The notes: generated by a model not told the origin, from the sequence alone. Shown: positions 54,134 through 63,833, counted from the first letter of the stretch. The stretch is DNA of 64,000 nt from Streptomyces sp. Ag109_O5-1 (GCF_003814875.1 NZ_RKQF01000001.1:9920001-9984000), one strand, 5' to 3'. Translations and numbers: made by a program.

Positions 54134-55147
54134 TCAGGGGCGAAGTGCTGCCGCCGTCTCGCGCAACCGCGCGTGCAGTCCTCGATAAGTCTCGCCTCCG
54201 GGCAGCCACTCCTTGCGCATCTTGGCCACGCAGGTGTAGTTGGTGTCGCACACGTTGGCCAACGGCGATTCCACCGCCTGCGTCACGTACTGGTACGCGT
54301 CCAGCTCGCCGAACCCGTAGTCGCGCACCAGCCACTGCACCAGGTCGAGCTGCGATATCCGGAAGGCGTCCTCCAGCGGACGGGCCGAACCCGTCGAGAC
54401 GATGTGCGTGTCCGACTCCAGCCGGGGCCACGGAGTCGCGATCCCCTTCAGGAGCTCGACGATCACCACCGTGTTCATCGCGCACTCGACGGCCACGCCG
54501 CAGGTCTCGCCCTCGCCCTGCCGTGCGTGCCCGTCGCCGAGGCTGAGCAGCGCGCCCTCGACGTTCACCCCGAGGTAACAGGTGACGCCGGCCCGCATCT
54601 CGGGTGTGTCCATGTTCCCGCCGTGCGCGTCCGGCACCAGGGCCGAGCGGACCTCCAGGTTCGCGGGCGCCACCCCGACCGTGCCGTGCATCGGGTCCAG
54701 CGGCAGCTCCAGCTCGATGTCGCCCTCGCGCGCCCGGAACAGGGCCGTGCGCCGGGTCCGGTCCAGCTGCCAGATCCAGACCGTCTCCGGCAGCGGTGGC
54801 TGGAGGGTGGCCGTGGTGTGCGTCGAGGTGAGCGCGCCGAACAGGGGGACCGTGGTCGACGCGGCCCAGTCCCGCGCCGGTTCGATCGACACGAAGTGCA
54901 CGGCGACCGTGTCGCCCGGCTCCGCGCCCTCGATGTGGAAGGGACCGGTCTGCGGGTTGAGGAACGGGAACTCGCACACCTCGGACACCAGGTCCTTCTC
55001 GGACCGCACCCGTCCGGCGAAGCAGTCCTCCGTGTACAGGTCGAGCACCGTGCCGGGCGTGATCCGCGCCACCGGCGGCGCTCCGCCGAACGTCCACGCG
55101 TAGTCGTCCGGTCCGGGCCGGACGGTGAGGATCCGGGGGTCGGTCAT
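54134..55147 (-). CDS. Acetamidase/formamidase family protein
   Basis: This 337-residue FmdA/AmdA-type protein releases ammonia from small amides. Typical segments are FAGRVRSEKDL, GPFHIEGAEPGDTVAVHF, ALVPDAHGGNMDTPEMRAGVTCYL and SLGDGHARQGEGE. The start overlaps the permease stop by four bases (ATGA), so the two are coupled, and the permease may import its substrate. Confidence 0.92.
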   Translation of the reverse strand: MTDPRILTVRPGPDDYAWTFGGAPPVARITPGTVLDLYTEDCFAGRVRSEKDLVSEVCEFPFLNPQTGPFHIEGAEPGDTVAVHFVSIEPARDWAASTTVPLFGALTSTHTTATLQPPLPETVWIWQLDRTRRTALFRAREGDIELELPLDPMHGTVGVAPANLEVRSALVPDAHGGNMDTPEMRAGVTCYLGVNVEGALLSLGDGHARQGEGETCGVAVECAMNTVVIVELLKGIATPWPRLESDTHIVSTGSARPLEDAFRISQLDLVQWLVRDYGFGELDAYQYVTQAVESPLANVCDTNYTCVAKMRKEWLPGGETYRGLHARLRETAAALRP

Positions 55148-56631
55148 AGCGGAAGGTCTCCGTTCTCCGGGGTGGTGACGCCGGGGTCGTCCTCGTCGAG
55201 ATGGACCCGGGCGGTCTCGGCTATGCGCTCGGGGTGACGGCGTATCAGCACCAGGAGCACGACCACTCCGGCGGCCATCCAGACGCCGACCACCGGACCG
55301 GCGTACGACACCGGGGCGGTCAGCTTCGTCACGAAGTCGAAGACGGGCAGCCCTGCGGCGGTGAGCAGGGCGGGCACGAACGCCACGATGCCCAGCAACG
55401 GAAGGAGGAGGTGCCGTACCGGTTCGAGGGATGCGCGGCCGCGGCGCAGGAAGTAGCCCGCACAGGCGAGGTTGACGACGATGTAGACGCCGATGACGAC
55501 CGTGACGATCACCGTGGCGAGAAGCAGGAACGCGGTCACCGGGTCGTAGCCGAAGCCCAGCCCCAGCACGGCGCCGACCGCCACGACCGTCTGGACCGCG
55601 ATGCCGGCGACGGGGGAGCGGTACCGGGGATGGAGCGTGGCGAGGACGCGGGGGAGGACCCGGATGCGGGCCAGCGCGAAGGCCGTGCGCGTGGACACGT
55701 TGGTACAGGCGTTGGCGTTGGCGATCGTCGAGTTGACCACCGCGAGGAACACCAGGATCCAGAAGAGCCCGAAGGAGGCCCGGGCGACCCCCTCCCAGGA
55801 GGCCGGGCCCGCCGCCCCGAAGGAGGCGAACCGGTCCGGCCCGAAATACACGGTCATCGCGTAGGTCGTCACCACATAGAACAGGCCGATGCCCAGAGCC
55901 GCGCCGAGCACCGCGCGGTGCATCGTGCGGCGTGGGTCGCGGGTCTCCTCGGCCAGCGGCGCGGCCGCCTCGAAGCCGGCGAACGCCAGGACGGTGTAGA
56001 CGGAGCCGGCGAAGACCCCGCTGATGCCCCGGTAGCCCTCCGCGGTGTGCGAAGTACCGAACACGGAGAGGGTGTTGGCGCTTCCCGCCCTGACGATCAG
56101 CCACCCGGCGAAGACGAGGAGGACCGCGATCTCGAAGATCCCGAGGGCCGTCCCGAAACGGGCCGAGGCACGGACCCCCAGATACCCGGTGACGGCGATG
56201 ACGGCGGCGCCGGCGAGCGACCACGGCCACCACAGGTTTGCCGGGTAGGAGGCCCACTCGTCATGAAGGGTCCCCGCCGTGGTGAACCCGAGCTGGAGCA
56301 GCAGCAACGGCGGAACCAGCGCCTCCACGAACACATAGCCCCAGCCGACCAGGAACCCCACGGCCGGATGCAGCCCCCGCGCCGCATAGGTGGCCACGGA
56401 GCCCGCCGCGGGTAACTCCCGCGCCAGCTCGGCCACACAGGAGGCCGTGAACAGACAGGCCACCAGGGCGATCACCACGGCCAGCGGCAGACTGCCGCCC
56501 GCGAAGGCGGCCCCCGAGGGAATTGAGGCGGCGACGGCGGCGGCGGGCGCCATCGCCGTGACGCTCTGGAACAGGACCTCCCGCAGACCGACCGCGTCCC
56601 GTCGCAGCCCTGCGGCCACCTCTCCGGCCAT
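55144..56631 (-). CDS. APC-superfamily amino-acid/amide permease
   Basis: The product is 495 residues from the ATG at 56631, preferred for its GGGGGG upstream; a GTG at 56637 adds two residues. About 12-14 membrane helices are visible, with the APC opening (SVTAMAPAAAVAASIPSGAAFAGGSLPLA) and the middle AGFEAAAPLAEETRDPRRT. It shares a four-base overlap with acetamidase, so uptake of an amide or amino acid coupled to its hydrolysis is the best guess. Confidence 0.92.
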   Translation of the reverse strand: MAGEVAAGLRRDAVGLREVLFQSVTAMAPAAAVAASIPSGAAFAGGSLPLAVVIALVACLFTASCVAELARELPAAGSVATYAARGLHPAVGFLVGWGYVFVEALVPPLLLLQLGFTTAGTLHDEWASYPANLWWPWSLAGAAVIAVTGYLGVRASARFGTALGIFEIAVLLVFAGWLIVRAGSANTLSVFGTSHTAEGYRGISGVFAGSVYTVLAFAGFEAAAPLAEETRDPRRTMHRAVLGAALGIGLFYVVTTYAMTVYFGPDRFASFGAAGPASWEGVARASFGLFWILVFLAVVNSTIANANACTNVSTRTAFALARIRVLPRVLATLHPRYRSPVAGIAVQTVVAVGAVLGLGFGYDPVTAFLLLATVIVTVVIGVYIVVNLACAGYFLRRGRASLEPVRHLLLPLLGIVAFVPALLTAAGLPVFDFVTKLTAPVSYAGPVVGVWMAAGVVVLLVLIRRHPERIAETARVHLDEDDPGVTTPENGDLPL

Positions 56632-56798
56632 ACCCACCCCCCGACGTGCGTGAATCCGCCGATCCGACGGATCGCCCCGCGTGCATCACGGTACGGCGCT
56701 TGCGGGTTGGGCAGAAGAGCGCCGAGTGCTTCCGTGGACGGGGCGAAGACTGTGGAAAACCCGGCCACCCGAATGAGCGAAGGGGAGCCGGGCGAGTG

Positions 56799-57356
56799 TC
56801 ACACGGGCTTGCCTTCCCGCAGGTAGGCGAAGGTGCCCGAGCGGGCGGCGGAGTAGAGCGCGGCGAGCGACGGAAGGTGTGCGGCCAACGGTGTTGCGGC
56901 CAGCTCCGCCATGGAGAACAGCGCGTGGTCGTCGTGCTCGTCACTGAGCCGGACCGTCGCGTCGTCCGAGAGGATCCCGCCGTCGAAGAAGCAGTCGAGA
57001 ACGGGCCCGGTGCCCAGTACATCGGCCCGGTGGTCGATACCCAGCAGCGCGGGCACCGGGCCGAGAGCGATACCGGTCTCCTCCAGCATCTCCCGCCGTG
57101 CCGCCGTCCAGGGATCCTCGCCGTGGTCGAGCATTCCGCCGGGCAGCCACCACGTTCCCGCGGCGGGCTGACCGGCGCCGTACCGCAGCATCAGCACGCG
57201 ATCGCGCTCGTCCAGCATGAACACGCATGACGCGATGAGTGCTTGGGGCTGGGTCCTGATCCATTCCGCGCGGGGCAGCCACTCGGCCACGCCAACCTCC
57301 CGGAGTCCGGCGAATTCCCAGGAGTGGCTCCCCGCGGTGGACTCGTCCCGAACCAC
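56799..57356 (-). CDS. NUDIX hydrolase
   Basis: The product is 185 residues with a GTG start. The Nudix box is GGMLDHGEDPWTAARREMLEETGI (G-x5-E-x7-REMLEETGI), complete. It would cleave a nucleoside-diphosphate-linked compound; the substrate is unknown. It stands between the permease and the ROK regulator without evident coupling. Confidence 0.93.
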   Translation of the reverse strand: MVRDESTAGSHSWEFAGLREVGVAEWLPRAEWIRTQPQALIASCVFMLDERDRVLMLRYGAGQPAAGTWWLPGGMLDHGEDPWTAARREMLEETGIALGPVPALLGIDHRADVLGTGPVLDCFFDGGILSDDATVRLSDEHDDHALFSMAELAATPLAAHLPSLAALYSAARSGTFAYLREGKPV

Positions 57357-57394
57357 CGGTCCGAGTGGTTAGGGCCGGGCGGGCCCCGGCGCCG

Positions 57395-58603
57395 TCAGAC
57401 CCGCTCCGCCACCGTCGCCGGATCGTCCAGGACGGCACGGACCACCGAATGTGCCGCACCCAGGAGAGGACCCTCGGGGCCCAGGCGGGAGACGGAGACC
57501 GGGCAGGCCGGGCCTGTGGTGCGGTCGGCGAGCTCGGTCTCCAAGGAGGGGAGGAGCCAGGGGGCGAGGCCCGCCAGGGCTCCGCCCAGGACGACGGACT
57601 CGGGGTCGAGGAGATTGACGGCGCCGGTCAGGGCGATGCCCAGGGCCGTACCGGCGTCGTGCAGGGCGCGTCGTACTCCCTCGTGGGCCTCGCCCGCCTG
57701 CTGCGCGAGCAGGCCCACCGCGTCCTCGCGGGACTCGAGGCCGGCCGCGCGCAGCACCGCCTCCTCGCCGGCGTACTGCTCCAGGCACCCACGTCCGCCG
57801 CAGGCACAGCGCGGCCCGTCGGGGTGGACCGGCACATGGCCGAGCTCGCCCGCGAAACCGCGCCTGCCGCGCAGCAGCCGGCCGTCGACGACGACCGCGG
57901 CGCCGATGCCGATCTCCGCGGACACATGCAGGAAGTCGCGTGGGGTGGCGTCCCCGAGCCACAGCTCGGCCAGGGCACCGAAGTTGGCCTCGTTGTCCAC
58001 CGTCAGCGGGAGGCCGGCCGGCAGCAGCGTACCGAGGTCGGTGTCGTGCCAGTCGAGGTTCGGGGCGTGGACGACCGTGTGCCCGTCGCGGTCCACCAGA
58101 CCGGGGACGGCGACCGCGAGCCCGGCCGGCCACAGACCGTCGCGTTCCGCGTCCGCCACAACCCGCCGGACCAGAGCCGTCAGCTCCTCGACCACCGGCC
58201 GTGGATCCCGGCCCCGGTTCCTGCCGTGCCGCACGGCACGCGCGCGTACCTCGCCCCGCAGGTCCACCGCGCACACGGCGAGATGGTCGACCCCGACCTC
58301 CGCCCCGATACCGGCCGGGCCGCGCCCGCTCACCGCGAGCGCCGAACCCGGCCGTCCGACGCGGTTGGGCCGCTCCGGGCCGAGCTCCTCCAGGAGCCCC
58401 CAGCGGACCAGCTCGTCCACCAGGGTCGACACCGCCGCCCTGGTCAGCCCGATGCGCGAGGCCACCGCGGCCCGCGACAGCGAACCCTCGGCACTGACCG
58501 CGTGCATCACACGCGCGAGGTTGCGCCGGCGCATGCCCTGCTGGGTGTCCGGCAGGGCACGGCCGGTCGCCGTCGGGCGGGCCTCGTGCAGCGGTGCGGT
58601 CAT
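57395..58603 (-). CDS. xylR: ROK-family regulator, probable xylose repressor
   Basis: The product is 402 residues. The N-terminal winged helix (LSRAAVASRIGLTRAAVSTLVDELVRWGLL) is followed by the ROK sugar-kinase-like domain with NEANFGALAELWLGD and the CACGGRGCLEQYAG zinc motif. It is co-directional with xylB (60-bp gap), which is divergent from xylA, so it most likely represses the xylose genes and responds to xylose or glucose. The symbol is inferred from context. Confidence 0.88.
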   Translation of the reverse strand: MTAPLHEARPTATGRALPDTQQGMRRRNLARVMHAVSAEGSLSRAAVASRIGLTRAAVSTLVDELVRWGLLEELGPERPNRVGRPGSALAVSGRGPAGIGAEVGVDHLAVCAVDLRGEVRARAVRHGRNRGRDPRPVVEELTALVRRVVADAERDGLWPAGLAVAVPGLVDRDGHTVVHAPNLDWHDTDLGTLLPAGLPLTVDNEANFGALAELWLGDATPRDFLHVSAEIGIGAAVVVDGRLLRGRRGFAGELGHVPVHPDGPRCACGGRGCLEQYAGEEAVLRAAGLESREDAVGLLAQQAGEAHEGVRRALHDAGTALGIALTGAVNLLDPESVVLGGALAGLAPWLLPSLETELADRTTGPACPVSVSRLGPEGPLLGAAHSVVRAVLDDPATVAERV

Positions 58604-58613
58604 GCCTCCATCA

Positions 58614-58666
58614 GTCCTCTGGACGGTTCTCTGCCGATCAGCCCTCTGGACGGTCTCTGCTGATCA
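58614..58666. repeat. Tandem duplication of about 26 bp at the xylB stop
   Basis: Units 58614-58640 (27 nt) and 58641-58666 (26 nt) both read, apart from three or so differences, CCTCTGGACGGT-TCTCTGC-GATCA. The second covers the xylB stop codon. It probably arose by slippage and has no evident function. Confidence 0.75.
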
Positions 58667-60109
58667 GCGGTTCTGCGGCGCCCGCTCCAGCAGCGGGGCC
58701 GCGTCGGAGAGTACCCCGGAGATCCTGGCCAGCGTCGCGGAGTCCCGCTCCACCGCGTCCAGCACCGGCCCGGCGGCGGTGTTCCAGCGCCGTGCCACCG
58801 CCGCCGGGTCCTCGCCGGTCAGCAGCCCGGCCGCCTGCGCGGCGGCGCCCAGCGCGACCAGCTCCTTCGCCTCGGGCACCTGCACCGGACGCCCCGAGAG
58901 CCGCCGTACCGTCTCCTGCCAGGCACGGCCGCGGGCGCCGCCGCCGATCAGCAGCAGCGGGGTGGTCCGGTCGGCGTCCTCGTCGAGCACCAGGTCCAGC
59001 GCGCCCAGCAGCGCGTGCACGGCGCCGTCGTAGGCGGCCTGGAGCAGCTGGCCGGCGGTGGTGTCGTGACGCAGGCCGTGCAGCAGACCGGAGGCGTTCG
59101 GCAGATTCGGGGTGCGCTCGCCGTCCAGGTACGGCAGCAGGGTGACCGACGTGCCGGGCTCGACGGCCTCGCGGTCCAGGCCGAGAAGGGCCGCGACCCG
59201 GTCGACCGCGAGGGTGCAGTTCAGGGTGCAGGCCAGTGGCAGCCAGTCGCCGTGCGCGTCGGCGAAGCCGGCGACGGTACCGGTCGGGTCGGCGGGGCGG
59301 TGCTTCGAGACGGCGTACACCGTGCCCGAGGTGCCCAGGCTCAGCACCGGGGTGCCCGGGCGCAGCCCGAGGCCCAGCGCGGCCGCCGCGTTGTCGCCGG
59401 TGCCGGGGGCCACCAGGGTGCCCTTGGAGAAGGGCAGGTCGTGGCTGTCGCGCACGGTGCCGGCGATCTCGCCGGGCCGGACCACCCGGGGCAGGAAGGC
59501 CGGGTCCAGGCCCACGTGCGCGAGGGTCTCCTCGTCGTACGCCTCGGTGGCCGACGCCCACCAGCCGGTGCCGGAGGCGTCGCCGCGGTCGGTGGTGCCC
59601 TGCCCGGTCAGCCGCTCGGTGAGGTAGTCGTGGGGGAGCCGTACGGCCCTGGTCGCGCGGACCGCCTCCGGCTCGTGCTCCGCCAGCCAGGCCCACTTGG
59701 TGACCGTGAACGACGCGCCCGGCACACTGCCGGTGCGCTCCGCCCATGCCTTCGGGCCGCCCAGCTCCTCGATCAGCCGCTGCGCCTGGGGCGCCGAACG
59801 GACGTCGTTCCACAGAATCGCGGGCCGCACCGGCTCGCCCCGCTCGTCCAGCGTGACCAGACCGTGCTGCTGTCCGCCGATCGACACGGCCGCCGCCTCG
59901 TGCGCCGCGTCCCCGCACTGGCGCAGCGCCTCGCACAGTGCGTCCCACCACTGGCGGGGATCGCTCTCCCGGCCCGCCCCGGAAGACACGGTGTGCGGCG
60001 CCTGACCGCTCGCCACGACCTGTCCGGTGGATGCATCGACCACCAGCGCCTTGGTGGACTGGGTGGACGTGTCCACGCCGACGACGAGCGGACCCTCGGC
60101 TGCTGACAT
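58664..60109 (-). CDS. xylB: Xylulokinase
   Basis: This 481-residue FGGY-family kinase phosphorylates D-xylulose to xylulose-5-phosphate. GVDTSTQSTKALVVD is the phosphate-1 motif, GGQQHGLVTLDE and AILWNDVRS the sugar site, SLGTSGTVYA and LLLIGGGARGRAWQ the nucleotide site. GGGAGAGAG precedes the ATG. It is divergent from xylA and followed by the ROK gene, the usual Streptomyces xylose arrangement. Confidence 0.95.
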   Translation of the reverse strand: MSAAEGPLVVGVDTSTQSTKALVVDASTGQVVASGQAPHTVSSGAGRESDPRQWWDALCEALRQCGDAAHEAAAVSIGGQQHGLVTLDERGEPVRPAILWNDVRSAPQAQRLIEELGGPKAWAERTGSVPGASFTVTKWAWLAEHEPEAVRATRAVRLPHDYLTERLTGQGTTDRGDASGTGWWASATEAYDEETLAHVGLDPAFLPRVVRPGEIAGTVRDSHDLPFSKGTLVAPGTGDNAAAALGLGLRPGTPVLSLGTSGTVYAVSKHRPADPTGTVAGFADAHGDWLPLACTLNCTLAVDRVAALLGLDREAVEPGTSVTLLPYLDGERTPNLPNASGLLHGLRHDTTAGQLLQAAYDGAVHALLGALDLVLDEDADRTTPLLLIGGGARGRAWQETVRRLSGRPVQVPEAKELVALGAAAQAAGLLTGEDPAAVARRWNTAAGPVLDAVERDSATLARISGVLSDAAPLLERAPQNR

Positions 60110-60326
60110 CGGTCTCTCTCCCTTTTTTCCGCGCCTCGCGGTTCCCTGACCTGCAGTTTTCCTGGTTCACCGGGGTGTCGCGACCCGGATTTCATCCCTT
60201 CGGGACAGGGTGACCCTTCCCAGGGATGCATCGGCATACTAATTTGTAAACGGCCATGACGAAATAGTCGGCCCGACAGTCATTCGCACATTCATCAAGC
60301 ACAGGCATCAAGCAAGGAGCCGCGGC
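60110..60326. promoter_or_regulatory. xylB-xylA divergent promoter region
   Basis: This 217-bp region contains the AT-rich segment ATACTAATTTGTAAACGG at 60236-60253, the likeliest place for promoters and a ROK operator. No perfect palindrome is evident. Confidence 0.45.
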
Positions 60327-61493
60327 ATGAGCTTCCAGCCCACCCCCGAGGACAGGTTCACCTTCGGCTTGTGGACCGTCGGCTGGCAGGGAAGGGACCC
60401 CTTCGGCGACGCCACCCGCCGCGCCCTCGACCCGGTCGAGACGGTGCAGCGCCTGTCCGAACTGGGCGCCTACGGTGTGACGTTCCACGACGACGACCTG
60501 ATCCCCTTCGGGTCCTCCGACACCGAGCGCGAATCGCACATCAAGCGCTTCCGCCAGGCCCTCGACGCGACCGGCATGACCGTGCCGATGGCCACCACCA
60601 ACCTCTTCACCCACCCGGTCTTCAAGGACGGCGCGTTCACCGCGAACGACCGCGAGGTGCGCCGTTACGCGCTCCGCAAGACCATCCGCAACATCGACCT
60701 GGCCGCCGAGCTGGGCGCGAAGACGTATGTCGCCTGGGGCGGCCGCGAGGGCGCCGAGTCCGGCGCCGCCAAGGACGTCCGGGTCGCCCTCGACCGCATG
60801 AAGGAGGCCTTCGACCTCCTCGGCGAGTACGTCACCTCCCAGGGCTACGACCTGCGCTTCGCCATCGAGCCCAAGCCGAACGAGCCGCGCGGCGACATCC
60901 TGCTCCCCACCGTCGGCCACGCGCTCGCGTTCATCGAGCGCCTGGAGCGCCCCGAGCTGTACGGCGTCAACCCCGAGGTCGGCCACGAGCAGATGGCGGG
61001 CCTGAACTTCCCGCACGGCATCGCCCAGGCCCTGTGGGCGGGCAAGCTCTTCCACATCGACCTCAACGGCCAGTCCGGCATCAAGTACGACCAGGACCTG
61101 CGCTTCGGCGCCGGCGACCTGCGCGCCGCCTTCTGGCTCGTCGACCTCCTGGAGAGCGCCGGCTACGAGGGCCCGAAGCACTTCGACTTCAAGCCGCCGC
61201 GGACCGAGGACTTCGACGGCGTGTGGGCGTCGGCCGCCGGCTGCATGCGCAACTACCTGATCCTCAAGGAGCGCGCCGCCGCCTTCCGCGCGGACCCGGA
61301 GGTCCAGGAGGCCCTGCGCGCCTCCCGTCTGGACCAGCTGGCCCAGCCGACCGCCGCGGACGGCCTTCAGGCGCTCCTCGCCGACCGTGCGGCCTTCGAG
61401 GAGTTCGACGCGGACGCGGTCGCCGCGCGCGGGATGGCCTTCGAGCAGCTCGACCAGCTGGCGATGGACCACCTCCTGGGCGCCCGGGGCTGA
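60327..61493 (+). CDS. xylA: Xylose (glucose) isomerase
   Basis: The product is 388 residues, the length of Streptomyces glucose isomerases, with AAGGAG before the ATG. VTFHDDDLIPF contains His54 and Asp57, AIEPKPNEPRGD contains Glu181 and Lys183 that bind metal and substrate, and FHIDLNGQSGIKYDQDLRFG carries further metal ligands. It converts D-xylose to D-xylulose (and glucose to fructose) in the cytoplasm, feeding XylB. Confidence 0.97.
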   Translation: MSFQPTPEDRFTFGLWTVGWQGRDPFGDATRRALDPVETVQRLSELGAYGVTFHDDDLIPFGSSDTERESHIKRFRQALDATGMTVPMATTNLFTHPVFKDGAFTANDREVRRYALRKTIRNIDLAAELGAKTYVAWGGREGAESGAAKDVRVALDRMKEAFDLLGEYVTSQGYDLRFAIEPKPNEPRGDILLPTVGHALAFIERLERPELYGVNPEVGHEQMAGLNFPHGIAQALWAGKLFHIDLNGQSGIKYDQDLRFGAGDLRAAFWLVDLLESAGYEGPKHFDFKPPRTEDFDGVWASAAGCMRNYLILKERAAAFRADPEVQEALRASRLDQLAQPTAADGLQALLADRAAFEEFDADAVAARGMAFEQLDQLAMDHLLGARG

Positions 61494-61498
61494 AGACG

Positions 61499-61548
61499 CA
61501 CGCGCGCGTGGGGGCCGCCTTCGCGGCGGACGCCCTCACGCGCGCGTG
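61499..61548 (+). terminator. xylA terminator
   Basis: CACGCGCGCGTG at 61499-61510 pairs with the same word at 61537-61548, and CCGCC/GGCGG close a TTCGC loop inside. It starts a few bases after the xylA stop. Confidence 0.8.
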
Positions 61549-61677
61549 TCGTCACCTGTACTCGCATGGCCGGTTCTTGCGGGAAATGCTCCGGAATCAT
61601 GCGGTCCAGGGCATGAGTCCGTATCAACTCCCGCCAGGGGCTCGCGCGATGACCGGTACACGGTGACTCTTGGTGGT

Positions 61678-62325
61678 ATGGCCACGCCGCCCGTACCGCC
61701 CCGACCGCCCGGCCCGCCGGGGGGCACTCCACCCTCGGACGGGGGCTACGACCCGCCTCGACACGGGGGTTTCGGCCCGCCGTCGGACGGGGGCTTCGGC
61801 CCACCCGCGGGCGGCGGATTCGGACCGCCACCCGACGAGGGTTACGGTCCTCCTTCCGGTGAGGGTTCCGGAACGCCTTCGGGCCACGGGTACGAGCCGC
61901 CCCGGCACGGTGGTTTCGGGCCGCCCCCGGACGACCGACACGAGCGGCCCCTCCACGACGGCTTCGGCGCCCCGCCCGGGGACTACGACCCACCCACCGC
62001 CGTCGGCTGGACGCCGCCGCCCCCGGAGCCGCCCCGGCGGCGCAGGGGCCCGCTGTTCGCCGTGCTGGCCGTGGTGGTGGCCGCCGTGGCCGTCACCGTC
62101 ATCGTCCTGATGGCGTCCGGCGGCGACGGCTCACCCGGCAACAAGCCCACCACGAGCAGCCCGAGCACCTCGGGCTCGCCCCGGCCGTCCTTCAGCCTCC
62201 CGACCGAACTGCCCAGCAGCCTGCCGTCGCGACTGCCGAGCGGACTGCCCTCGGAGTTCCCCTCGGAACTGCCCAGCGGGTTCCCGAGCGGTCTGGACTC
62301 CCTGCTGCCCTCACTGCTGGGGTGA
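61678..62325 (+). CDS. Proline/glycine-rich single-pass membrane protein
   Basis: The product is 215 residues. Residues 1-115 are low-complexity with about six GFGPP/GYGPP-type repeats; RRRRGPLFAVLAVVVAAVAVTVIVLM is a membrane helix near 120-145; then a Ser/Thr/Pro linker and a C-terminal run of LPSxLPSxLPSG repeats. The topology suggests a cytoplasmic Pro-rich N-terminus and an exported Ser/Pro-rich tail. The function is unknown. No strong ribosome site is visible. It converges on the next gene with no gap. Confidence 0.75.
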   Translation: MATPPVPPRPPGPPGGTPPSDGGYDPPRHGGFGPPSDGGFGPPAGGGFGPPPDEGYGPPSGEGSGTPSGHGYEPPRHGGFGPPPDDRHERPLHDGFGAPPGDYDPPTAVGWTPPPPEPPRRRRGPLFAVLAVVVAAVAVTVIVLMASGGDGSPGNKPTTSSPSTSGSPRPSFSLPTELPSSLPSRLPSGLPSEFPSELPSGFPSGLDSLLPSLLG

Positions 62326-63666
62326 CTACAGCCCCTTGGGCAGCCGGACGTACACCAGGGTGGTCTCGATACCGCTGTCGACCAGGCGGCCCTGGGCGTC
62401 GAACGCACTCGCCCCGTCCGTCATCCCGAAGTCGTTGTCGTTGATCAGAGCGAGCGTGTCGTGATCCACGCGCGCGATGCCCTCGATCTTCAGCGGCACC
62501 CCGGTCACCGTGTTCAGGTCGACCACAAGACGCTTGCCGAGCACCGGCACTCCGGCGGCGGCCGGGTCGTCCAGCTGCTCCAGCGAGGGGGAGGTGGTGT
62601 CGTCGTCGTAGGCGCCCCCGAGGATGTTCGACCTGCGGTCCAGCTTCACCTCCTCGAGGCGCGCGGCCTTGTCGGTGCGCTCCTCGACCAGCAGCCGGTC
62701 GCCGCCCACCGCCACGATCGACGAGATCTTCAGCTCCGAGGTGTCGTCCTCGCTCGGGTCCACCACGTTCACCGGGTCGAACCGGTAGGCGTACTCGGCT
62801 GTGACCGCCTGCCTGCGGGGAGAGAAGCGCAGCAGACGGGTCGTGCGCGAGGCGTCCCCGGCGTCCCCGTCGGGCAGGGACAGCGGGCTCTGCACGGCCA
62901 TCACGAGATCCCCGTCGGGCAGCAGGGCGAGGCCCTCGAAGCCGCGGTTGATCTTCCGGTGCAGGAAGACGGACGGCAGCGCCTCCACCACCGGGTAGTC
63001 GGTACCAGTGAGGTTCAGCCCCTTGGGCACGTAACGGGTGAGCACCTTCCCGCGCGCGGAGACGTGCACCAGCGACGGCCCGTACTCGTCGACGAGCCAG
63101 AAGGATCCGTCCGCCGCGCGCACGATGCCCTCGGTGTCCAGACCGTTCGGGTTGTACGACAGCGGGGTCTTGGCGTCGTAGGAGTACGGCGCCTCGTCGC
63201 GGCCCGCCTGGTTCGACAGTCCGGTGACGGCCTTGCCCGAGGAGGTGGTGACCGGGATCGCGTCGATCACCTCGAGGCTGCCGCCGCGGACCTGGATCTT
63301 CACGATCGCCGGGTCGAATCCGGGCACCGGGAAGGTCCGGCGCTTCTTGCCGTCGACCTTGATCTGGCCGTTGGGGCCGCGGTCGGTGACCGTCCAGTAT
63401 TCGCCCTTGCGGCCGGCCGGGTAGATGTCGCTGCCGATGCCGCCGAGGTCGATACCCCGGTCGTTGACCACGCTGCCCGGCAGCAGCGTGTTGCTGAAGG
63501 CGCCGAGCGGGATGTCGCCGAGGGTCGCCGTGCGGACGACCCGCGCCGCGCCGGACGGGGCGGCGGTGGCGGTGCCCGCCGCCACGAGGGCGGCGGCCAG
63601 GGCCAGGGGCAGACCCGTCGCGACGGAACGGTGGACGCGGCGGCTGCCGGCGGCGTGCGGGGACAT
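62326..63666 (-). CDS. Secreted phytase-like-domain (esterase-like) protein
   Basis: The ATG at 63666 follows AGGAGG; 446 residues. A Sec signal (VATGLPLALAAALVAAGTATA) precedes a beta-propeller-like domain: GIGSDIYPAGRKGEYWTVTDRGPNG, GLDTEGIVRAADGSFWLVDEYGPSL, NRGFEGLALLPDG, and near the end IEGIARVDHDTLALINDNDFG. These are hallmarks of the esterase-like domain of phytase-like proteins. The substrate is unproven, possibly a phosphate or carboxyl ester outside the cell. Confidence 0.88.
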   Translation of the reverse strand: MSPHAAGSRRVHRSVATGLPLALAAALVAAGTATAAPSGAARVVRTATLGDIPLGAFSNTLLPGSVVNDRGIDLGGIGSDIYPAGRKGEYWTVTDRGPNGQIKVDGKKRRTFPVPGFDPAIVKIQVRGGSLEVIDAIPVTTSSGKAVTGLSNQAGRDEAPYSYDAKTPLSYNPNGLDTEGIVRAADGSFWLVDEYGPSLVHVSARGKVLTRYVPKGLNLTGTDYPVVEALPSVFLHRKINRGFEGLALLPDGDLVMAVQSPLSLPDGDAGDASRTTRLLRFSPRRQAVTAEYAYRFDPVNVVDPSEDDTSELKISSIVAVGGDRLLVEERTDKAARLEEVKLDRRSNILGGAYDDDTTSPSLEQLDDPAAAGVPVLGKRLVVDLNTVTGVPLKIEGIARVDHDTLALINDNDFGMTDGASAFDAQGRLVDSGIETTLVYVRLPKGL

Positions 63667-63833
63667 CGAGCCTCCTGAAGACAAGTCCGTTGGCAGCGGC
63701 CAGAGTTGGGCCTCAGGGGGAATGCTTGTCGACGAGTCGGTGAACGCAGGGCGACTGCCACTCGGCGGATCACCGGTTTTCGGCCTCGGGACGGCGGACT
63801 GTCGGATTCCGCCGCCCTGGCTGCGCGGTTCTG
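63667..63833. other. Promoter-side spacer
   Basis: No gene; it carries the promoter of the phytase-like gene and the end of the next leftward gene. Confidence 0.4.

Noticed and set aside
58614..58666. Tandem units as a regulatory repeat for the ROK gene
   Set aside because: They include the xylB stop and show no palindrome. Simple slippage is more likely.
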